A stretch of 64,000 nucleotides of DNA from contig CM054114.1 in the NCBI GenBank assembly GCA_028673005.1, positions 11,749,108 through 11,813,107 of the forward strand, written 5' to 3'. This document shows positions 1 to 10,557 of the stretch, one piece after another. The stretch comes from Tanypteryx hageni. Lineage: Eukaryota > Arthropoda > Insecta > Odonata > Petaluridae. Position numbers and translations under genes: made by a program. Positions within the stretch are counted from its first letter, which is position 1; each line of letters begins with the position of its first letter. Below the pieces are notes generated by a model. That model searched no databases, was not told where the DNA came from, and saw only the letters and a program-made list of their open reading frames with translations.

Positions 1-1700
1 GCATGTTCACGTGCACCACGCGCACTCGTGTAAGACGCGCACCCCGTTTTTAAGCACAGGGAAAAAATAATTTGCGAAAGAATCGGCAAAGAATTAAAAA
101 ACTTGATAACAAAGCAAAAGCATTTTTTATTTAAGAATCTTTGGAAAGGAACAACAAATTTTCTGAAGAAATTAAAATATTTACGATTGCGTCAATTTTT
201 TGGCACTAAAAACGTCAGGTGAATAGCAAAATTAGCCGTCACTGTCTGGTCAATTTCGAAAATTTCCCTGTGGTAGAAGAAATTATATGCGATTTAGAAA
301 TGAAACAAATCTATATAAACGCAGATGAATATATAAATATATTTAAAAAAGCTTTTAATACTGACTTTTAATCTTCGTCACTCATGCTATCAACCTTTTT
401 GGTGGAACTCGCGCCTTCCTCCTCTCTAGTTTCCCAAACTACCGTCCGATTTATTTGTGATGCGGCATTTCTTGAAGCTTTTAACTATCACCTCATCTTC
501 AATTAGGTTCCAAGATGTGATGATCCATTCGCATATCTGCTTCAATCCTGGCTTCCTTTTCCTACCCGTCGGCGTAGTTTCATGAACAGTAAGTACTCCT
601 CGCCATCCATTCCGTGTATTGCCTCTTCATATGATTTTTGAAAGGACGATTGATGCAAACATCCAGTGGCTGAAGCACGGGCGTCATTCCTGCTGGAATG
701 ATCACCTGGTCAGTTTTTCTCTTTTTAAGGCGTTCCTTCACGTCTTCATTCAGGTGGCCACGAAAACTGTCCAGCAACAACATATTGGGGAGATTGAGAA
801 GGGCACCTGGACGACATTCCGACACACACTTTATCCAGTTTAAAACTAGATCACTGTTCATCCAACCCTTTTCATGTGCCCTTACTAAAATTCCTGCTGG
901 GAACTTTTCAGTTTTCGGAAGTTTTTCTTTTGAATATGACGTATGGTGGTAGTTCCTTTCCGTCCGCCGACACTGCAAGCATGACAGTGCATCGTTGTTT
1001 TTCTTCTCCACCAGTGATCACTTGAACCGTTTTTGTACCCGTATCAGCAACTGTCGTATCATATGGCATTTCGAAATACACAGGTGTTTGATCAGCGTTT
1101 CCTATTTGGCCTAATAAGTATGAGTACTTTTCTCGCAGGCGTATAACATATCGCTGAAAACTTAACAGTTTCTCCTCTAAGTTTCGGGGAGGCGTTGAGA
1201 AATCGTTGTCCTTCTCCTTATCGAAAGGCCATTCCGACGAAAAAACTTATGCGCCCATCCCTTGCTAGCTTTAAACTCAGCTTGACTAACACCTAACTCT
1301 CTGGCTATCTGTAGCGCTTTTATGACACACATTTCTGTCGACACTGCATAGCCAAATTGCCATCTATCTCTTATGTACTCGGCTAGCTATTCTTCTATGA
1401 CAGGATATCTGGCGGATTTTCCCCTAAAGGCTCTTCTGTCCCTGTTTGTAGTGAGAAGTTTATTCATTTTCTTCCTCCAATCCCTTATGCATGATTCTGA
1501 TACATCGTACTTTTGTCCTGCAGCACGGTTTCCTATATATTTTGCATCTCTGATCACTTTCGGCGTTTCGCTTGCAGTAAAAGATCGTAATCTTTTATTA
1601 CTATTCATTTTAGGGGCTATAAGGCAAGAGGAGATAACCTGAATTTGTGGCCACCAGCAAAAGCAAATGGTACGCGCACGCACAAACCAAATACGACGTA
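1..1700 (-). mobile_element. Tigger/pogo-like DNA transposon, decayed
   Basis: A minus-strand transposase remnant (368-1608) defines this element. The left flank carries the phrase GTAAGACGCGCACC at 31-44. On the minus strand this resembles the repeated GTGCG-TCTTA subterminal motifs of Tigger elements with a Brinker-type DNA-binding domain. The right edge near 1,660-1,700 has a CpG-rich stretch (GGTACGCGCACGCAC) that could be the opposite end, but I could not align a clean terminal inverted repeat, and the left end may lie outside the window. The boundaries are therefore approximate. The element is dead, because its only gene is broken several times. Confidence 0.7.
368..1608 (-). pseudogene. 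Tigger-like transposase (CENP-B/pogo, DDE_1), broken
   Basis: This is a remnant of a pogo/Tigger transposase, which cuts and pastes its own element by binding the terminal repeats. Reading minus-strand from the ATG at 1606-1608, the first ~75 residues are a Brinker/CENP-B N-terminal helix-turn-helix (GNRAAGQKYDVSESCIRDWR). A TAG at 1387-1389 interrupts it, and the same frame then continues as the second CENP-B-type helix domain (ALQIARELGVSQAEFKASKG). The catalytic domain follows: first Asp in NADQTPVYF (about 1,090-1,115), second in LLLDSFRGH and third in LQPLDVCIN (both within 580-1011). This gives the DDD form usual for Tigger. Frameshifts are seen near 1,180-1,195, 905-930 and 575-590. 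The acidic C-terminus ends at the TAA at 368-370. Length and domain order match an originally full-length protein of about 400 residues. It is a clear pseudogene, and no host domestication is indicated. Confidence 0.85.
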
Positions 1701-2593
1701 CCGAGTAAAAGGAGCGAAAGGTGCAAAGGAATCAGGAACAGAGATTTTGTATCTTCTTAGAAAAGACAGTAACCGATACGTATACTGTTTCAGAGGCATT
1801 ATCGTTTAGAAATTTGATCTGGCAGTGCCAAACATTCGAAGGATAACTACTGTGTAGGTACGTGCTTTCAACGTATCGTATAACCTACTCAATTCAGCTT
1901 TTACATATTCTGTTTCAGTGAAATCGACGAAGTCAGAATTTTGTAGATATTTCCTTGGTACCTTTTCTCCGGTATTTTAAGTAGTAATCAACACCAACTG
2001 CGTCATTGTCGATAGAAGTAAGAGCTCATCAAATCGGCAAACACATAAATAGTAAATGCCAACTAATGGGAATGATAATACGTATCATATTTGCTAATTA
2101 TTATTCATAAGAATAGAGATAGATTGAATAGAATAGAACAAATTCAGACTTCACAGCATAGCGGCGCCTCCGTTCGTTCAAAAAATGTTTTAAACACAAA
2201 GTCGACGTTTGTTAGGGGACTTATGGGACACACATAGTCATGTCCATGATTATTATAAATGATTACGAGAACTGGAGTGCTATCTTGCCCGGGGCGCCAA
2301 AATTCCTCGGGCCGCCTCTGTATGTAGTTATAAAATAATTCGGTGAATCACAAATTCAGTATTTCCTTGTCATCGTTTCTGATATTTCATTTTGTAGTGT
2401 TTAGTCATCAGACTAAGCCATTTACATAATCATTTTATGACACGATAACATAAATCGCAAAGAACGCCTTTGGGAGCTGTGTACTCCGATATGGTGTACA
2501 CCTTTCCATTCTTGTTTGCCCTTTCCGAGCTTCAAGCATTCCACGGGAATACGATTGTTAGTGATGCAATGGCTAGATCAACAAAGAGTAAAG
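1701..2593. other. Noncoding stretch with one hAT-type terminus
   Basis: Mostly AT-rich sequence without a recognisable gene. At 2,285-2,320 the minus strand reads CAGAGGCGGCCCGAGG followed by TTTTGGCGCCCCGGGC. This is a typical hAT-family terminal motif. I found no matching left end or 8-bp target duplication, so it is a solitary, probably truncated end. Confidence 0.45.
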
Positions 2594-3195
2594 CAGCGGT
2601 ATCCAACTGCCACACCTGCTGTATTCTCCGCATTATACAAAATATATGCGATATTCATGCGGAATAATTTTAAACTATAGGTTGTATTATTTATTGCACA
2701 CTTACTATTATTATCTGTTTTAGAGGGTAATTTATTATCGTGATTGATTGTAATGAAGTCGCTATTATTCGTTCAGAGAATGCATCAGCCGCGGTGTGTA
2801 TTCACCGAAATAATTAACAAACCATAATATACAGTTGCTTCGTTTTTATTTCAAATTTAATTCTTCAGTAAGGCACTTATAATTATTTTCTTACCACGTT
2901 ACTTTTAAATCGGGCAGGAAATATTTTTTTCAGTAAATATACACTACCACAGTTGCATTTTTTGAACGAATAATAGCAACTTCATTACAATCAATAACAA
3001 TAATAAATTAATTTCTAAAAATATATATTAATAATAAGTGAAAAATAAACAATACAATATATAATTTAAAATTATTCCGCATTAATACGGCATATTTATT
3101 TAGTTTCAAAACTATAATATTTTGTATAATGCGGCGAATACTGTAACTTGTTCGCCACAAATGTGGCGGGCCTTGCGATGCAGACGCGATTGCTG
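2594..3195. repeat. Large imperfect palindrome (foldback element)
   Basis: The segment 2,618-2,790 reappears as its reverse complement at about 2,950-3,150. Both arms carry CGCATTATACAAAATAT, GCGGAATAATTTTAAA, and GATTGTAATGAAGT followed by GCTATTATTCGTTCA. The arms are about 170-200 bp and clearly alike, with small indels. They are separated by a 155-bp AT-rich centre. The left flank starts CAGCGGTATCCAACTG at 2,594, which resembles a hAT terminus, but no target duplication is convincing. A nonautonomous foldback or MITE is the best description. Confidence 0.7.
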
Positions 3196-3890
3196 GATGC
3201 AGGAATCGAACGGCGGACAGGTTGATCTCTTCGCTGGCGACTGTGTGCATGTTGGATAAGAAATTCCCTCTTCCGCCCGAGAGCGAGCTTGCGCACTCCT
3301 CCTGTCTTTAGTCGCGTAATCGTCCGCCCTCGCTTGTCATTCGGAGAGGAGGAAAGGATTGGGGGCGGGAGGGGGGGGGGTGACTAATCACCCCACTGAA
3401 ATTTGTGTCCGCATTGAAAAATGAGGCCGCCTTCAGGGATTGGCGAAGCATTATTGTTGGACGAAGATTGTTGAAAGAGATGGGGAGAGCTGCGTGGTAG
3501 CTGGGCGTAAAAATCGATATATTATAATGTCGTTGGATGCTAAATAATTATTTATTGAGAAATATTGCTTATACAGTATAGTTAATTACTTCAAGCTCTA
3601 TAACTTACTGAATTTCAATCGAAATCGTTCCAGCCATTTTTGAATAAATCGACATTTTATGAAAACCAACAAGAATAAACTAGCCTTCCTTGTTGCATGT
3701 TATCGTCTATCTCTTTATAGTTTCCATTCTGGATAACAGTATGCCTAACTAGGAAATATCATTCGATTCCATGGGAAGAATTGCGAGGCCTCATCGGAAA
3801 AAGGCAAATGTGGCAGTGGACTCTAGCGCAGATGATTAAAATCCATTTTGGGAATCTTCGGTTCAAGTTAACGGGGAACATTTTAGCCTG
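3196..3890. other. Noncoding; G-rich run
   Basis: No gene is seen. The only conspicuous feature is a G-run at about 3,360-3,381 (GGGGGCGGGAGGG and a longer G tract), inside a locally purine-rich stretch that begins near 3,338. Confidence 0.4.
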
Positions 3891-4240
3891 CTTATTCTCC
3901 CTATTAACCTTTAAACCAATAGACCGATTTTCATGACACTTTGTGGAAATCTCTTGCTCCTGGGGCCGAGCTCCCAACGATAGTTTTTATTGCAAAGATT
4001 GAAAGTACGATTCCAAGAACTATCTTTTCCATTTGATTTGCATGGGAAATCTGAAATCCATCGTGCAGGGTGATTTTCTCTTGCACATTAAAATATCTTA
4101 GAATTTTAATGTTGGGACTGGATTTGTACTGTTCTGTTTCTTTATGGATCGTATTTCGCATAAATTCTGGCGTTTTTTGTTGTTTTTATCACTCATTATG
4201 AGAGTGTTGCCATTGCAACGAGTATTGTTGGACTCGGATT
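3890..4240 (+). repeat. Diverged dispersed repeat, copy 1
   Basis: This shares an ordered set of short matches with 7,080-7,320. CCGATTTTCATGA-A-TTTG is followed by GGCT-GTGCT-like text, then much further on GTTGCCAT-G-A-ACGA-TATT. Similarity is patchy, which suggests two old copies of one family. The family is not identified. Confidence 0.45.
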
Positions 4241-6848
4241 CGGTATAGTCTAGTGCATACACGCGTTATTTTTGCCGCACAAATACGCGTTATCAATTTA
4301 ATATTCCGTTTGAATGTATTTGTAATATTTTATAACGCTAAATTAGGAAATTTGGGAACACAAAGGTCAACTCATCCGCGGTTATTTTAAAGCTGTTAAA
4401 GCCAATATAAATATTAAATAAATAATTATGTGGAAAGTATGCATAATAAGTTCTGCTTGGATCAACTTGTTAAAAATTAGATTCCTTTTCATTAGCACGT
4501 CGTTAACATAAATTTCATTCGTTTTCGCGGCAATTGTCTGCTAAGTTCTCTCTCCCCTCCCGAGGACATGCGCTTAATGAATTTTTACTTTTCTCTTCTG
4601 CAATTTTGATTTGTCGCCGGAAGATATTATTTATAAACAAAAATCGTCGATTGAGGAGAAAGAGAGAGGTTTCCATAAAAGAAGCTTCCGTCCTTAGTCG
4701 TACTGTCGTGTGGAGCGGCATCCAATCCGAGGCACGCGTGCGTCGCCGCGGAGGGCGGCTGGCCCCCAGACGCCGGGACGATCGGCCGCGTGCATCCTTT
4801 CGGAGGTTGAACACGCGTTCTCTCGCGTGCGACGTGGCATTACCGATCGAGAGTGCTATTTCTGACTGAAATGTTCCAGTTGAACATATCACGGCTTCAA
4901 GAAACACGTTTTTGCGAGCACGCAGTTAATAATTACTGTACTATTGTAAATATAAATTTACTCAAGAACGCAGTTATCAAAACGGTGATGTCAAACGCTT
5001 TCACGAGTTACGCGCCGGCTGCGGATCCTTCAAATGTAAAACAAATGAGGAATTAATTGCACTGAAATCTCTACATATAAAAAATAGTGCGTCAATTGAA
5101 TTACTAGAGCTTTATTAGCTCTGCCGAAATCGGATATTCAGAGTGAAAGACAGATGAACAGCGAAACTTGAATGTTTTTCCTGAAAATCGCTTAAGACAA
5201 AATTCCAAAGGAAAATTTCTCTTTCTGCTTCAAATAGTGATCAGTAAAAAAAGAAAATTCGATTTTAGTTTCCCTACATAAGTTGTTCAGTCTTCTTTTG
5301 CAACATATTTCATCATTTTTTGGTGGTTAATTTTAATCAAGCACTATAAAATCCTTATTCTCTTGGTCACTTTGTCAATAACGCTCAATATCTTCAGCCA
5401 TGTCAACCAAATTTTGTATTGGCTCCTCATTTTTCCTCAGGATTGCCATAGGCCGTATGGCATTTCAAAAACTTTGTAATATAATGAGCTAGCTCATCCT
5501 GTCAAGCTCGACTGTGGCGCCGCATTTAAAAGGCCGTTATAAAAGAGCGGTAGAATCGAGAACAATTTTGAGCCCGTCATTTTTGACAGGCTGCTAGCAG
5601 AGACAACAAAATCCATACAAGTATTATTGTACTACTAAAATCACGATTGGAGAAGTGCCCTTTAAACAAACGTTTCGATAATTATTTCTCGGATATTTCG
5701 TTATATTGTCTCGCGGCAATATTAATAATAATAATAATCATTCGATACACATTTCTTTGAGTGAATTACGAAACGCATTTACTGCGGATTGAGTTTCTTT
5801 TTACGTGTCACCATTGAAGAAGAGAGGTCACGGGAGAGGGAGCGAGTAAAAAGAGATAAAGGCATTTACTCGCGACCAAACCAACAAACCTCTCTTGCGG
5901 AAAAACCTTAAAAATGACAATAATTGCTGCTCCACAGACGAGGACGATTGACGATTGCTAGATCGGGGCGGCGATGTTCCGCGTAACTGAACACCTCTCT
6001 CGCGGTTGCCTGGCTGCCGGTCCCCGGAAACCCTTCTGTCGCGGCTCGCTTTTTTCCATTACCTTTCCTCCATCTCCTGCCGACGCGGGAAACAATTGAA
6101 AGTCGTGTACCGCTGTTCCTGCGGCCTCCCGTTTTACGCCGCAAATTGCAGAAATTGCCGCTTTATCGCTTTAATTCCGTTTCCTTAAAAAAAGAGAACG
6201 GCTTTTGATTTCGTGATGGACTCATCAGGCGCTGGGGTTTCAGCGGGGAATGAGAGAAAAGGAATCCATTGAGAATTGTGGTGGAGGTTTTTTCATTTTT
6301 TAAATGAAGCGTCGATCAGCTCGGAAGAATGTTGTCTACTCGGATGCGAAAGGGGTGGGAAATGCGAGGGGGAGTAATGATGCTCGCCGCGGATGTTTTT
6401 CTTAATCCGTATTTATCGATAGCGATCGGAAATGGTGTGTATGACGCTCCATTATTCTTTTAAGAATTGGCGATGGCGTAGAACAAATCGTTGATTGGCG
6501 GAAGAATGCCATTTTCGCCGTGTATGCGAGTGTTCGCTTCCAAACCGCACTCATTTCGTTGGCCGCTTTTGTGCAAATTCATTCTCTTGCTATTAGGTTC
6601 TATCGCAATAGAGTTGCGTGCAATATTTACCTAGCTCCTGTACAATAATTAACAAGTGGGGCGAAAATTTAAATCTATTTTCTTGTTGGCTCTAAATTAT
6701 TTCGATCGGGGAGTTTTTCCAACGTGTAAATATGGACGAGTCCCTTTCTGTGCTGAGCAGGTATTCTCACTTTTCCTCTCACTTGAATCGGAAGTTATAT
6801 TGTATTAGTACCACCCACGTTTCGGCCTTCTTTGATAAAAGTTTCCTC
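4241..6848. other. Unique noncoding DNA with two CpG-richer patches
   Basis: No protein gene is recognised. CpG content rises at about 4,690-4,850 (CGTCGCCGCGGAGGGCGG) and 5,930-6,130, while flanks are AT-rich. Open frames there (up to 130 codons) overlap on both strands, show no family resemblance and are probably chance. The CpG patches could be unannotated regulatory DNA or exon edges. The sequence alone does not decide. Confidence 0.35.
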
Positions 6849-7877
6849 CAGTGGCGTAGAGTACTAACAGCGAGCCGGTGGCCCCAACAAAAAAGAAGCA
6901 TTTCATAAAAAAATATTTGTTCGGCCATATAAATATTTTCACAGTAAATTATTTTTATTCATTCCAACTCATAGGTCGAGGTCTCCGACATCGTAATTTT
7001 TAGGATGGTTTCCAAAGGAAACATAGCCTTGTGAAATGGTACTGCCTGTGTGTGTGGTTCCCTTACTAACAACATTTGCATCAATGTACCGATTTTCATG
7101 AAACTTGGTATGAGGCTCGTGCTGCCAGTGCCAACCTCCCGGCTATATTTTATTTGGCGAAGATTCTAATTCTCATGACAGAATTTTGATAATTGATCGT
7201 ATTTTCTTGAATTTCTATTAGGACAGCGTTTCTACGTTTTAAATCGCATTTTATCGGATTGTTGCCATGGAGACGATTATTTGCTGCTCGACTACTCTTC
7301 AGCAATGGGTAGTAGATCCAGACATATTAGCGTATAAACAGTAACATTTATTAAATTCGTTTATTTAAAAATATGCATCCAAAATATATCAGAAAGAGAT
7401 TTTGACATTGCTTTTATTAGGTACTTTAAACCTGATAATGTTCTATTAATTTGTTTTCCAATTTTTCTCTGTCATTGATAACTATAAATTACGAGAGGTA
7501 TTTATGGTATGAGAATTTCTTGGAATGATTAACACATACTGAAACATTTTCTGTCAGTATAAGTAATCAATTCGGGACGTCAACTTTGGGAAACCACCCT
7601 GCATTACTCCTGGTTTGGACTTCTTGTTCTGTTTGTCGGGAGAGCGCAACATTCAATAGATTTCAATTCTTGTAATGATTATGGCGAGACTCGTCAAAAT
7701 AACTGGATTTTCGTGGCTATCACCGTATCATATTGAAATCTCCATAATCTTACTCTTATCGATAAATAATAAGTTAGTTTCTCATTGAAAGTTTGATATT
7801 TTTTAAATAAAAATAATTATATGGCATACCAAATTGGATTTTGCACTGAGGCCCACAAAACGTTTGCTACGACACTG
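6849..7877. mobile_element. Possible hAT-like nonautonomous element
   Basis: The left end reads CAGTGGCGTAGAGTACTAAC. The right end, reverse-complemented, reads CAGTGTCGTAGCAAACG. Both are followed by a GTGGCC- or GTGGGCC-type motif within about 35 bp, so the termini look like imperfect inverted repeats of the CAGTG-CGTA hAT type. The flanking 8-mers (GTTTCCTC and ATATTATC) do not match well, so the insertion is old or the ends are misjudged. No transposase is seen inside. Confidence 0.45.
7050..7320 (+). repeat. Diverged dispersed repeat, copy 2
   Basis: Partner of the repeat at 3,890-4,240. It contains ACCGATTTTCATGAAACTTG at 7,089-7,108 and GTTGCCATGGAGACGATTAT at 7,261-7,280. The first motif also resembles the core of the satellite monomers at 50.7-51.6 kb and a segment at 57.8 kb. 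This points to an old, widely scattered family. Confidence 0.45.
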
Positions 7878-9433
7878 ATATTATCCCATATCTATTTCCA
7901 AGTTTCTTGACAGCACAAAATATCAGATTCTTGCGCTACAGTGGATGTAATACAAGGCTGTATTTCTTTGAAAGGTTAATAAAACAGAAAAAAATTTCAT
8001 GATGTTATTTAATTTCGCACGTTTATTCTTGGATTTTCATATCCAGGTAATTAAGGTATTGGGTGCTGTATTAGATTTGCATCCTCTCCGAAATTTCCTC
8101 GTCGACAGTTAATTTTTACCCGCGAAAACAGTTTGATGTCTATAATATTCACAACAATCACTTGGAAGGATGAAAGGTCTAAGTTCTTAAACAAAGAAAA
8201 GAAAAAGCTTACAGTGTTTCACTATTGCTTGATAGTAAATGTAAGATAGATAAAATAGCAAAATAATCTGTTGCAGAAATATCACTAATATGTGAATTTT
8301 TGTTTGCAAGTTAGTCTTGCCGCGTTGTTCATCCGCAGTTCCTAATTATACTTTTCGGCGATATTTTACGAACGTATATTTTAATTCAGATAAGACAACA
8401 CGGAATTATCACTAAATATTTAACGCAGATATTGAGCTGCATAATGGCCAGTACATAGAACGTGTAAAAATGTGCTCAATGATGTGACTCATAGTTCTGG
8501 AGCTACTATTCTAGATCCTCATTTAATTTATTCATCCCGTTACTCGCCACATTCCGCACGCATCGCATTTCCATGGGCCGAAGTCGGCGGCAGCGTCTCA
8601 GTTTATATGAATCAAGAACGTGTATAATCTATCTTTCCCGCGTATCTACCTTTTAATGCGTTAAATATCATTTTATAATTTGGAAAAATTTTAAACTAGT
8701 CTTAGAAGAAACCTCCTTCGTTGAATCGGTTCCTTCCTATATCAAGTTTCGGAGGGCGTTAAAATCGCGCTATTTAAAAGTTGTTGTTGTTTTGTTGTTA
8801 AGGAGTGGTCAATTTAGTGCGTTAGCGTACTAAATTGTTTCTCCTGTTGCTACGCGATGCATATATTTTTCCTTCGAGGAATGCTAATACATATTAAGAC
8901 TCGCATACCGTGACCCGTTTCTCGTTGCTTTAACTTCTGGAATAATTGTTTTTCGGAATAATTTCATTTCAGCGGTACGTGCATTTCAGGAAAGGCTTTC
9001 ATTTTGAGAATATTTCTAATTAGTGTAGAACGAATTTAAAGTTGTGCTCATTGTGTACGTGAGTGCTTTCAAGTTTTTGTGATCGCGCAAATGAACCTTT
9101 TTGATGTTTAGTGTCTAGGAATGCTTTCCAACGGGCATTTACGCCGTCCGGATTTTACAGCAGCTTTGTCCTGATTATCGTGGCGGTATATTTACAGTAT
9201 CTTTGTATTCGTCCAGAGCACTTAAAACTCATCAAGGCCTCGGAGAGCTATCAATTAAACTGGCGAAACGTCCCGAGTTTTTTGCTAATTGAATTCCGTT
9301 TTCGTTACTGCTCAGTTTCCAGCAGCGGTTGGTTCAGCTATTTGAAGTATTTGAAACATAAAACAAATATCTTTGTTTATATTAAATGTGGTTAAGATAG
9401 TGGATTAGCTGAGGCTCACGCGGAGGAGGGAGA
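7878..9433. other. Unique AT-rich noncoding DNA
   Basis: Nothing recognisable on either strand. Open frames are short (the longest is 94 codons at 9,111-9,395) and do not resemble a known family. Confidence 0.4.
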
Positions 9434-10022
9434 GTTCGGCGCAGGACAATTTGGCGCAGGGCTGGTTCGGGGCTGAGACAGTTTTGTGCAAACACAAGTA
9501 TGATATATGCTACTGTTTTCTTTTCCCCGCTGAAAGAAGTTTACTTTTTCCCCGCCAAAAGAAATTGATTGCAAACGTCCAAATCCGGTATTGACGATTA
9601 TCTCTAGCTGGGTTGGGTTGGATAATCCATGGGCTAAAGCGGATTATACGCCTCCTTTTTCGGGTTGGGTTGGGGGCGTTGGTTAGGTTAGGTATGGTTT
9701 TAGGTTTTAATAAAACTTTTGCATCTTGTTTTAACGCCCTTCACCTTACATATCTCAGGAACTTACAGAAGAATCAAATTTCAATTTCTTACCGACAAAT
9801 TTTGATTAAATGCCGAATTCGTTCATATTTGTGCTTTTAACAACAAAATTTCTTTGAGTATTACGATCTTTTCCGCGAGAAAAACAAAACAAATTTACGC
9901 CTATTTTTAAATGGAAAATCTACAAGACTTTTAAACTTCACGAAAATAATCAAATAAGAAATGAAAAATGTTATGTTTGTTTTGGCAGCTGTTTTGGGCA
10001 GTGTTGTTGTCCTGCGCCGAAC
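9434..10022. mobile_element. Short TIR element with TTAGG-like core
   Basis: GTTCGGCGCAGGACAA at 9,434 is repeated as its reverse complement at the right end (TTGTCCTGCGCCGAAC, ending 10,022). This gives about 16 bp of perfect terminal inverted repeat on a 589-bp unit. A second GGCGCAGG lies just inside the left end. The interior holds GGTTGGGTTGG and GGTTAGGTTAGGT runs at about 9,609-9,690. No coding capacity and no clear target duplication are seen. This is a nonautonomous DNA transposon of unknown superfamily. Confidence 0.6.
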
Positions 10023-10205
10023 TGCCATAGACCCCGTGAAGGAATCCTCCAGAATTAACACATTACGCTAAAATGAATGGAGACAGGCTGTGCTTCACCT
10101 TTCTCCAACTCATCCTAATGTTTCATATGCATTCATTCATTCTAGTGTTGTCTTACGACAGGTTCTACCAATTCATTGATTGGTTTTGACTAGGGAATAT
10201 ACATA

Positions 10206-10491
10206 CATGGTGTGATGGTTTCCCGTTGCCTTCCACACCGGACACACACACACAGAAGGGAGCAGGGAAACCCGGTGCCGGCATTTACTTACTCTTTGCG
10301 AAGAGCACCATGGGGGCCAACTGTTTAACGTCCCTTCCGAAGGACGGAGCGTTGACTTGAGCGCGGTCTCCTCAAACCGCACAAGTAGGGGGACCTCGGA
10401 AAAAAATCCACTTTCGCAGGATTCGTGCCCGATGCCGCTTAGCGTAGCAGACCAGCGCTCTTTCCACTACAGCACCGACACCCCATGTGGC
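10206..10491 (-). mobile_element. tRNA-derived SINE, full length
   Basis: The minus strand begins with a tRNA-like head containing an A box (TGTAGTGGAAAGAGCGCTGG) and a B box (GGCACGAATCC). These are the internal RNA polymerase III promoter elements. A conserved body follows with CTCCGTCCTTCGGAAGGGAC GTTAAAC, then a GT-rich tail (complement of the CACACACACACA at 10,241-10,253). A short direct repeat ATATACATA flanks it at 10,197-10,205 and 10,492-10,500 and is the likely target-site duplication. A second, 5'-truncated copy lies in the opposite orientation at 34,469-34,691. It would have moved by the machinery of a partner LINE, and none is visible here. Confidence 0.85.
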
Positions 10492-10557
10492 ATATACATA
10501 TACTATAAACTAGGGGCCCGTTGCAGTACTTCCTGCATACATCTAGAGACCCTTGCG

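Noticed and set aside
9660..9695. Interstitial telomere array (TTAGG)n
   Set aside because: Only two or three imperfect units, inside a TIR element.
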